From Aquificaceae bacterium (lineage in GTDB: Bacteria; Aquificota; Aquificia; Aquificales; Aquificaceae), in the NCBI GenBank assembly GCA_015487365.1, contig WFPT01000059.1, positions 1 through 6,809 on the forward strand: a DNA stretch of 6,809 bases. Reading direction: 5' to 3'. A program made the translations under genes and the position numbers. Below are positions 1-4,926 of this stretch, piece by piece. A model generated the notes under the pieces. It was not told where the DNA came from and searched no databases. It saw only the letters and a list, made by a program, of their open reading frames with translations. Numbering within the stretch: position 1 is the stretch's first letter; each line of letters opens with the position of its first letter.

Positions 1-2
1 AA

Positions 3-761
3 AGCTTTTTAAGGGAGGTTGTTGGAACATCCGTTGGATACCTCCTGGACAGGAGGGGGAGGAGCTTTGACGGAGTGGTCTTAGGGGGTGAGCTTGCGGA
101 AAAGGAAGACTTGGCGGAGGAAATCTTAACCCTCTATCAGATACCCACCTTCACACTTCTTTCCTTTGTAAAGAACCTGAGCGATAGGGAATTTAACCAA
201 TACTTGCCCCTCTTTGGAGCCCTCCTCTTAAAAAACTACGACTTTACCACAAAAGAGATTCAGGAAGGTAGGAAGGCCCTAAAAATTTTAAAGTTTGCAA
301 CCAACCTCCTAATCCTTTCCTTCCTCCCCCTGATTTCCTACACCCTTTACGGGGGCTTTACCTTTTACTCAAACTTTTTGGAGCTCATAGGGGAGAAGGA
401 AAAACTGTCTAAGTCCTTAGAAAGTCTTTCCCGTTTAGGCCTTACCCAAGGGGACGTTAAGTATTACTCCCAATACTTAAAGGACCTAAAAGGGGTTAAG
501 GAAAATCCTAACTTAAAACTACTAAATGGCGTAAAACTCATTATGGAAACCTTCCAAATAGATAGCTTTAAGCTGGAAAAAAACTCTTGTAGGTTTAAGA
601 AGGAGTTTTCCTTTAACAGCTATACGAGGTTAAAGGCCTTTGAAGCCCTCTTAAAGGCAACGGAAGCAAAGCTAAGGGGTATGGGTTATAGGGTAAAAAA
701 TAGGTCAAGGATTATCTTAGAAAAGCTAAGCTACGATTTTGATTTAGAAATTAGTAGCTAA
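3..761 (+). CDS. PilM/PilN-like type IV pilus assembly protein, 5'-truncated by window edge
   Basis: The reading frame is open from the first bases of the window (frame of position 3), giving 252 visible residues; a GTG at 75 is only an internal codon, so the true start lies upstream. Residues about 24-50 contain VVLGGELAEKEDLAEEI followed by a YQIPT segment, which resembles the C-terminal nucleotide-binding loop of actin-like PilM/MshI ATPases (GG plus a helix, then a strand). YLPLFGALLL then resembles the 'alpha-GLAL' helix that ends PilM. A strong hydrophobic helix (about 98-121) and a Lys/Glu/Ser-rich likely coiled coil follow, a layout typical of PilN. The order suggests a PilM-PilN fusion acting at the inner membrane in pilus, secretion or DNA uptake machinery. 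This is a pattern-based inference. The downstream lipoprotein gene starts 21 nt after the stop and is probably cotranscribed. Another membrane-anchored actin-like protein is possible. Confidence 0.5.
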   Translation, partial: SFLREVVGTSVGYLLDRRGRSFDGVVLGGELAEKEDLAEEILTLYQIPTFTLLSFVKNLSDREFNQYLPLFGALLLKNYDFTTKEIQEGRKALKILKFATNLLILSFLPLISYTLYGGFTFYSNFLELIGEKEKLSKSLESLSRLGLTQGDVKYYSQYLKDLKGVKENPNLKLLNGVKLIMETFQIDSFKLEKNSCRFKKEFSFNSYTRLKAFEALLKATEAKLRGMGYRVKNRSRIILEKLSYDFDLEISS

Positions 762-772
762 GGGTATATAAT

Positions 773-778
773 AGGTGG
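773..778 (+). promoter_or_regulatory. Ribosome binding site of the lipoprotein gene
   Basis: AGGTGG lies 4 nt before the ATG at 783. It supports this start, which also gives a complete signal peptide and lipobox. The 21-nt gap after the preceding stop leaves little room for a separate promoter. Confidence 0.6.
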
Positions 779-782
779 TATT

Positions 783-2540
783 ATGAATAAAGGGTTTGTT
801 AAAACGGGTTTGCTTTTGGAGGTGTTTTTGTTTTTGGCCCTTTTAGGGGGTTGCACTTCCAAAGGCACTTCCTCAAGCTTAGGGCCGGATGTAGTTATAG
901 TTACCTTCAATCTGAGCGATAGTGTCCTCTCACCCGGCCAGAGTGCCTCCTTTAACGCTACAATCAAGAATTCGGGGGGTGTCCCAACGGCGAGTGTAAA
1001 TCTTAGCATTTACCTTTCAAAGGACGTTTTCCCCAACACCAGCGACGTGGAACTAACCTCCATAGGTAATTTAATACTAAATCCGGGGGAAAGTAAAACT
1101 TTAAGGGCAAACCTAACCATACCCTCTTCAACGGTTGCGGGAGCCTACTACCTGATAGCAAAAGCTAACGTTCCCAACGACCAAAACTTTGCCAACAACA
1201 TTAAGTATTTAAAGGTTTCCATAATCGTCGTAAATACTACCTCCTCGGGTGTAGCGGTGGTTTCCACTGGAAACACGGACATAGGTTTAATTCCAAGCTC
1301 CACAAGCCTTACCCCCATTCCCCTCAATCCCTCCCAGGCGACCTCTTTAAACTGTTCAAAGGTAAATCAGGGTTGGATATGTCCCGTTTTAAACCTGGCT
1401 CCCACCGTTAGCTTTTCCTTAGACAGTTGCTCCGCGGACCCCATAGCCAAGAAGGTGGTGTGCATAGGTTATAACTCCCAAAACGTTTCCATCTTTGACC
1501 TTTCCAAATACTTAACTACCCTAAATCCAAAGGATATAACCGTAAAAGAATGCGACCTTTCCCCTAACTCCTCCATCCCCTCCGCCTCATTTTCCGGTGG
1601 AAGCTGTATAAACTGTGGTGTGGCAACGGACCCGGGCGATAACAGGTTCATAGTGGCATCTGGGGACGGTTTTAGGGTAGTTGGTTATAACGTTTCCTCA
1701 ACGGGGGCCTGCGACGTTAAAAAGGTTTATCTCCTCTCCACCTACAACATAGCTGAAATAAACGAAAACTTTGCCTACGACCCTCAAAGGAACTGGATAA
1801 TTAATCCAGAATATACGGTCCCCGCAAAGCTTTGGATAATAGATGTGGCAAAGGATAAGGTTTATAGTTGGAATAATACCTTAGACTGTGCAACCCTTAA
1901 TATTTCTGATATTACTTGCTCATCTTTCCTTGCTCCCAGTATAGACAGCGTTTCCATAGATACTTCAACAGGTATAACTCTTATGACCATAGAATACAAG
2001 CTTAAAAGTATTCTCGTTGATTTAGGGCAGGCAGTGTTTAACTCCTCAAATAATTCCTTTAGCGCCCCATATACCGTGGTTGATATGGTTAATGTTAGCA
2101 CTGCATCCGGCTACTCCGGGGTAAGTATTGAACCTACTTCTCATATAGCTTTCTTATCAACATTTTTCTACGGTAATGAAGTTGCAGTTTTGCAACTACC
2201 TACCTCCTCAGGTAATAACGGTATCTTTCCAACACCTTCCCAATGGCTTTATAATTCTTTCGTTATACCTTATAACGATGTATGCGATGCAAATCCCGGA
2301 GATGGCTTTGCGGGATATGCGTGGTCAAATACCGCGGACCCACATGGTTTAGGGATATTAACCTCCTCCGTAAATGGAACCCCTTATGGAATACTTATAT
2401 CCAGAGCAAAGGACTGCATAGCGGTTATTGACCTTAAAAAGTTTTTAAACGCTCCTAAGATACCCGGAAGGAACGAGGTTGATACTACCAACTACGACCT
2501 AATTTCCAACGGCCTCCTTTACTTTATAAAGGTTAAGTAG
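783..2540 (+). CDS. Secreted lipoprotein with CARDB-like domain and possible six-bladed beta-propeller
   Basis: A 585-aa protein of unknown function. Residues 1-24 form a lipoprotein signal: KGFVK, a hydrophobic core, then LLGGC with Cys24 as the lipidation site. Thr25-Ser26 follows rather than Asp, suggesting outer-membrane or surface sorting by general rules. Residues about 36-150 look like a CARDB/Ig-like beta domain (DVVIVTF, LSPGQSASF, IKNSGG, LNPGESKTL, then an NNIKYLKVS edge strand). After a Ser/Thr/Pro-rich linker, about 210-560 holds six loosely repeated units with a DP/DT/EP turn followed by paired strands ending in IFDL, IIDV, VDLG or VIDL (starting near 218, 282, 332, 392, 450 and 519), consistent with a YncE/NHL-like six-bladed propeller. 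Twelve cysteines follow Cys24, allowing up to six disulfides. A surface-binding or envelope role is inferred. It probably shares an operon with the PilM/PilN-like gene. GC content falls after about 1860. Confidence 0.75.
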   Translation: MNKGFVKTGLLLEVFLFLALLGGCTSKGTSSSLGPDVVIVTFNLSDSVLSPGQSASFNATIKNSGGVPTASVNLSIYLSKDVFPNTSDVELTSIGNLILNPGESKTLRANLTIPSSTVAGAYYLIAKANVPNDQNFANNIKYLKVSIIVVNTTSSGVAVVSTGNTDIGLIPSSTSLTPIPLNPSQATSLNCSKVNQGWICPVLNLAPTVSFSLDSCSADPIAKKVVCIGYNSQNVSIFDLSKYLTTLNPKDITVKECDLSPNSSIPSASFSGGSCINCGVATDPGDNRFIVASGDGFRVVGYNVSSTGACDVKKVYLLSTYNIAEINENFAYDPQRNWIINPEYTVPAKLWIIDVAKDKVYSWNNTLDCATLNISDITCSSFLAPSIDSVSIDTSTGITLMTIEYKLKSILVDLGQAVFNSSNNSFSAPYTVVDMVNVSTASGYSGVSIEPTSHIAFLSTFFYGNEVAVLQLPTSSGNNGIFPTPSQWLYNSFVIPYNDVCDANPGDGFAGYAWSNTADPHGLGILTSSVNGTPYGILISRAKDCIAVIDLKKFLNAPKIPGRNEVDTTNYDLISNGLLYFIKVK

Positions 2541-2544
2541 TCCC

Positions 2545-2587
2545 TTTTTGGGGCCCTCCGGCCCCTCCCTCCTTTAAATCTTAAAGG
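2545..2587. terminator. GC-rich hairpin between convergent genes, probable bidirectional terminator
   Basis: GGGGCC (2550-2555), a CTCC loop and GGCCCC (2560-2565) form a perfect 6-bp stem in the 33-nt gap between the lipoprotein stop and the DUF4911-like stop. A second inverted repeat, CCTTTAA (2571-2577) and TTAAAGG (2581-2587), overlaps the end of the minus-strand gene. Neither hairpin is followed by a clean U-tract on either strand; five T's precede the first hairpin on +. Termination is therefore inferred mainly from position. Confidence 0.45.
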
Positions 2588-2867
2588 GTTCTAAGCTTTC
2601 AAGTTCCATAACCTTTAAGATTTTTAAGTCCCTTACGAATTTCCTCAGTCCCCTTAAAGTTTCTAGGGTCCTTTCAAAGGTATCCGGGGTGGCTATTACA
2701 AAGACCTTTCCTTCCCCCTTCCTTAAAGTCCTATTTATGGCCAGCCTACCAGCTCCGTCTATGAAGGCGTTTAACATTCCAATCTCCTCAACGGGGGCCT
2801 CCACCAAAATTACCTTAGCCTTCGTTTTCCTCTTTGAGTATCTTTGCACTAAACCTTTCCTTGACAT
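2574..2867 (-). CDS. DUF4911-like small protein
   Basis: A 97-aa protein resembling the DUF4911 family: a strand (KVILVEAPVEEIG), a helix over an 'AFIDGAG' segment, LAINRTL, a second strand (KVFVIATP), then a helix with LETLRGLRKFV. Family function is unknown. Residues 1-17 (MSRKGLVQRYSKRK...) are basic and encoded out of frame inside the end of dnaX, so they are probably not part of the conserved domain, which starts near residue 18. The ATG start has an AAGGA sequence 11 nt upstream, inside dnaX. The 53-nt overlap with dnaX implies coupled expression. It is the last gene of the nuoI-dnaX cluster and ends at the convergent hairpin. The assignment is from recalled family pattern and has not been searched. 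Confidence 0.65.
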   Translation of the reverse strand: MSRKGLVQRYSKRKTKAKVILVEAPVEEIGMLNAFIDGAGRLAINRTLRKGEGKVFVIATPDTFERTLETLRGLRKFVRDLKILKVMELESLEPFKI

Positions 2868-4008
2868 CTTCTAAGAAGTCCTTCTTCCTTTCTTCGTCTT
2901 TTGGCTTTTCCACCTTTAAGTTTAAAGACAGGATTGGAATTACCTCCTTTAAGAGGTAAGTCTTTATTACGGATACCTTGTAGGCCCTAAGGGGGGGTCT
3001 TGTTCTTAGCTCCAACTTTGCCCTGCTTATTAAGTTCTCCAAGTAGAGGAGCTCACTTAAACTACCCTTTACCTCCTCTAAGTAGGGCCTTTTCTTTAAA
3101 AGCTCAGCATCCCCCGTTGCCTTAAAGAGGAGGGCGTCAAAGACCATACTTTCTAAATTTTCCCAAAACCTCTGTAAGTTTATACCCCTTTCGTAAAGCT
3201 CGTCCAAAAAGTCAAGGGCTTCCCTTACCTTGCCCTTTAAGAGGAGTTTAAAGAAGTCAAAGACCTTCCCTTCACTCACTATTCCCAAAAGCCCTTCAAG
3301 CTCTTTCAGGGAAACCTTACCTTCACCGTAGGTAGAAGCTTGGTCTAAGAGAGAAAGGGCGTCCCTCATACAACCCTCCGAGAGCTTAGCTATCTGACCT
3401 AAGGCCTCCTCCTGGTATTCTATATTTTCCCTCCTGCAAACTTCCTTTAAAAAGGAAACTACCTTTCCCTCCTCTATCCTGGAAAAGGCAAACCTCTGAC
3501 ACCTTGAAATTATGGTGGGGGGTATCTTCTCGTATTCGGTGGTGCAGAGTATAAAGAGGGTGTTGGGGGGAGGCTCCTCTAAGGTTTTTAAGAGGGCGTT
3601 AAAGGCTTCCTTGGTTAGCATGTGCGCCTCGTCAATTATATAAACCTTATACTTACCCTTTACGGGCCTGTAAGTTATCCTCTCCTTTAAGTCCCTTATT
3701 TCATCTATTCCCCTGTTGGAAGCTGCGTCCAGCTCTATTAGGTCTGGGAAGCTTCCCCTCTCTATCTCCTTACAGTTTTCACACTCTAAGCAAGGCTCAC
3801 CCTCCCTTGGATTTTTACAGTTTAGGCTCTTTGCCAAAATCCTGGCCAAGGTAGTCTTCCCCACCCCCCTTGGACCAAAGAATAGGTATGCGCTGGAAAT
3901 TCTTTTTACCCTAACCCCATTCCTTAAAATCTTCACCAAACTATCCTGACCGACCACTTCGGAAAACCTCTTAGGTCTATACTTTCTTGCAAAGGGGACG
4001 TAGCTCAT
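2815..4008 (-). CDS. dnaX: DNA polymerase III clamp-loader subunit gamma/tau
   Basis: A 397-aa AAA+ ATPase that loads the sliding clamp onto primed DNA as part of the replisome. Visible landmarks are the N-terminal ARKYRPKRFSEVVGQ motif, Walker A GPRGVGKT (45-52), a four-Cys zinc module (C64, C73, C76, C79), Walker B IIDEAH (124-129), the sensor segment LCTTEYEKIPPTI and the SRC arginine-finger motif (168-170). The lid and collar domains follow to about residue 350, with a short charged tail. The length is close to the gamma form rather than the ~640-aa E. coli tau; the extra C-terminal domains that bind helicase and polymerase alpha are absent. No A-rich slippery heptamer was seen near the end, so a frameshift product is not suggested. 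The ATG overlaps the nuoI stop (ATGA) and there is no clear Shine-Dalgarno sequence, so translation is probably coupled. The next gene begins inside its 3' end. Confidence 0.97.
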   Translation of the reverse strand: MSYVPFARKYRPKRFSEVVGQDSLVKILRNGVRVKRISSAYLFFGPRGVGKTTLARILAKSLNCKNPREGEPCLECENCKEIERGSFPDLIELDAASNRGIDEIRDLKERITYRPVKGKYKVYIIDEAHMLTKEAFNALLKTLEEPPPNTLFILCTTEYEKIPPTIISRCQRFAFSRIEEGKVVSFLKEVCRRENIEYQEEALGQIAKLSEGCMRDALSLLDQASTYGEGKVSLKELEGLLGIVSEGKVFDFFKLLLKGKVREALDFLDELYERGINLQRFWENLESMVFDALLFKATGDAELLKKRPYLEEVKGSLSELLYLENLISRAKLELRTRPPLRAYKVSVIKTYLLKEVIPILSLNLKVEKPKDEERKKDFLEDVKERFSAKILKEENEG

Positions 4009-4631
4009 TTTAAGAAGGGGACGTCATTTTCAGCCCAGAGCCTCTTCCTGTTTTCATCATCCGACCATATGCGGTCGGGCTCTTCCTCCCTCCTCCTCTG
4101 CCAACTCCTACCTATTTTTTCCAAGGTCTGTAAGTCCAAAACCGAATCCCTCCTACTGTAACTGGCGGTCTCGTGTATGTCGCTCTGGAAGAGACAATCA
4201 ACCGGGCAGGCGTCTACGCAAAAGCCACAGAAGGTGCAAAGGAGGAGGTTCATGTTAAAGACTGAAACCACCCTCTTTCCGTTTTCCAACTTCTTCCCCT
4301 CTATCTGGAAAAGCTGTGGAACGGGACAAGCCCTCTTACAGAGCATACACACCACACACCTACTCCTCCCCTCCACCACCTCTATCTTCATCCTCTCCGT
4401 CCATTCCAAAAAGGCGGGCTGTGGCTCCGTCCCATCCACGACCTTGTGGCCGAAGAAACCCCTGAACCTTTTTGGAGGGGTTAGCCTCTCGTAGGGGTAG
4501 TGGGTGGTTATGGTCCTCCTAAAAGCGTTCTTCAAGGTTATGGAAAGGCCCCTTATAAAGTCTATAAAAAAGATGGTCTCAAATATCCTTAAAGGCTTTG
4601 ACCTTACCCTCTTCCACCTTACTCCCCACAT
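4005..4631 (-). CDS. nuoI: NADH-quinone oxidoreductase (complex I) subunit I, two [4Fe-4S] ferredoxin
   Basis: A 208-aa protein of the NuoI/TYKY type, which carries two [4Fe-4S] clusters passing electrons along the peripheral arm of complex I towards quinone. An amphipathic N-terminal region (GLSITLKNAFRRTITTHYPYE) precedes the PPKRFRG motif. Cluster ligands are C92/C95/C98 with C102-P, and C122/C125/C128 with C132-P; these are the two expected CxxCxxCxxxCP motifs. C136 is an additional cysteine in a place often occupied by a small residue. The end matches the family pattern 'HETASYSRRD..L'. The ATG at 4631 is the only reasonable start, since the next candidate is TTG at codon 33, yet it has no nearby Shine-Dalgarno sequence. 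It is about 10-15 residues longer at the N-terminus than many homologues. No other nuo gene is in the window; it heads a cluster with dnaX and follows the IS remnant. Confidence 0.92.
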   Translation of the reverse strand: MWGVRWKRVRSKPLRIFETIFFIDFIRGLSITLKNAFRRTITTHYPYERLTPPKRFRGFFGHKVVDGTEPQPAFLEWTERMKIEVVEGRSRCVVCMLCKRACPVPQLFQIEGKKLENGKRVVSVFNMNLLLCTFCGFCVDACPVDCLFQSDIHETASYSRRDSVLDLQTLEKIGRSWQRRREEEPDRIWSDDENRKRLWAENDVPFLK

Positions 4632-4640
4632 AAAAATTTA

Positions 4641-4649
4641 ATTTTAGCA
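4641..4649 (-). promoter_or_regulatory. Possible extended -10 element for nuoI
   Basis: TGC-TAAAAT on the minus strand is an extended -10-like sequence ending 9 nt before the nuoI ATG. No convincing -35 lies 16-18 nt further up. If used, the transcript would have a leader of only a few nucleotides, which would fit the lack of a Shine-Dalgarno sequence. Weak, based on similarity to the consensus only. Confidence 0.25.
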
Positions 4650-4657
4650 GAGTCTTT

Positions 4658-4837
4658 CCTGTGACCTCCTCCCCTCATCTCTGATGAGGGGCTTCCCGCT
4701 TCACCGTGGGCAGAACCCACTCCACGGGCTTAACTTCCCCGCGGTCCACGGGTAGGGCAGACTTTAAGGGGTCTGCCAGCCCTTAAAAAATTCCCAAAAA
4801 TCTTGGGGTCGCAGGGGATGCTTTCCCCTGCGGTTAT
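4658..4837 (-). ncRNA. Omega RNA (reRNA)-like scaffold, possibly decayed
   Basis: On the minus strand four stem-loops occur in tandem: CGCAGGGGA/TCCCCTGCG (4810-4832, 9 bp), GGCAGAC/GTCTGCC (4756-4777, 7 bp), the CCGTGG/CCACGG region (4704-4727) and the right-end stem (4671-4691). In the third, GTGGG/CCCAC (4706-4720) is a competing pairing. The region is clearly GC-richer than its surroundings. TnpB guide RNAs overlap the tnpB 3' end and the element's right end in exactly this way, and the guide is read from the flanking DNA. Here that would start near 4657 and run towards the nuoI start. Transcription and function are not shown. Confidence 0.4.
4671..4691 (-). repeat. Right-end hairpin of the IS605-like remnant
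   Basis: CCCCTCATC, loop AGA and GATGAGGGG form a perfect 9-bp stem on the minus strand. It follows GCGGGAAG and precedes GAGGAGGTCACAGG. In IS200/IS605 elements the subterminal hairpin is recognised by the TnpA transposase and also forms the 3' stem of the TnpB guide RNA. Confidence 0.7.
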
Positions 4838-4849
4838 TCCCCTACTGAG
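4675..4849 (-). pseudogene. tnpB: C-terminal remnant of TnpB (IS200/IS605 RNA-guided nuclease)
   Basis: One minus-strand frame (4675-4782) reads ADPLKSALPV, then GEVKPVEWVLPTVKREAP and HQR before a TGA. The KPVE and TVKREA segments match the C-terminal tail seen in many TnpB proteins of thermophiles. An in-frame TAA (4783-4785) precedes it. In another frame just upstream, LSRGITAGESIPCDP (from 4849) resembles the segment after the TnpB 'NAA.NIL.RG' motif. So at least one frameshift and a large deletion have removed the zinc ribbon and the RuvC-like core. It is too short to make a working nuclease. The assignment rests on recognised family motifs and on the adjoining right-end hairpin. Confidence 0.6.
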
Positions 4850-4854
4850 TTTTA

Positions 4855-4881
4855 ATTTTATGACAATTTTCAAAAAATCAA
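4855..4881 (-). promoter_or_regulatory. Possible promoter inside the IS remnant
   Basis: On the minus strand TTGATT (4876-4881) and TAAAAT (4855-4860) are separated by 15 nt, in an AT-rich stretch just upstream of the stem-loop series. Transcription would start near 4848 and cover the guide-RNA-like region and possibly nuoI. The spacing is short and the match modest. Confidence 0.25.
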
Positions 4882-4902
4882 TACCTATCGGACGCTATTC
4901 AT

Positions 4903-4923
4903 CCCCCTATCATAGATAGAGGG
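4903..4923 (-). repeat. Left-end-like hairpin of the IS605 remnant, next to the pdxA stop
   Basis: The minus strand reads CCCTCTATC, loop TAT, GATAGGGGG: 9 pairs including one G.T that would be a C.A mismatch on the + strand, so folding favours the minus strand. It begins a few bases after the pdxA TAA and is followed by GATGAATAGC, typical of IS200/IS605 left ends. There is no U-tract after it, so it is a poor intrinsic terminator. Confidence 0.55.
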
Positions 4924-4926
4924 GCT

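Larger units (their letters stand above)
4658..4926 (-). mobile_element. Internally deleted IS200/IS605-family element (MITE-like)
   Basis: This ~270-nt gene-free block has the layout of an IS605-type element read on the minus strand. Left-end-like sequence: AGCCCC at the pdxA stop opens an imperfect hairpin (4903-4923) followed by GATGAATAGCG. Right-end-like sequence: GGGAAGCCCC, a perfect 9-bp hairpin (4671-4691), then GGAGGTCACAGG. Between them is the broken 3' end of tnpB. No tnpA or TnpB catalytic core remains, so it cannot move by itself. Both end hairpins begin AAGCCCCTC. The exact ends are uncertain by several bases because IS200/IS605 elements make no target duplication. A full-length relative elsewhere in the genome would be expected if it was mobilised in trans. 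Confidence 0.65.

Noticed and set aside
75..77. GTG as the true start of the first gene
   Set aside because: The frame stays open to the left edge, the upstream residues continue the same domain-like pattern, and there is no well-placed ribosome binding site.
765..772. TATATAAT as a -10 box for the lipoprotein gene
   Set aside because: It lies only about 11 nt before the ATG, so transcription would start at or after the ribosome binding site; cotranscription with the preceding gene is simpler.
2815..2885. Programmed frameshift in dnaX making a longer tau-like product
   Set aside because: No A-rich slippery heptamer is present, and the overlapping frame is a separate DUF4911-like protein with its own ATG and AAGGA.
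4903..4923. Intrinsic terminator of pdxA
   Set aside because: There is no U-tract after the hairpin, and its flanks fit an IS200/IS605 left end better; some effect on the mRNA end is still possible.
4658..4926. Riboswitch upstream of nuoI
   Set aside because: The stems overlap TnpB-tail coding sequence and IS ends, and I recognise no known riboswitch core; nuoI is also not a usual riboswitch target.
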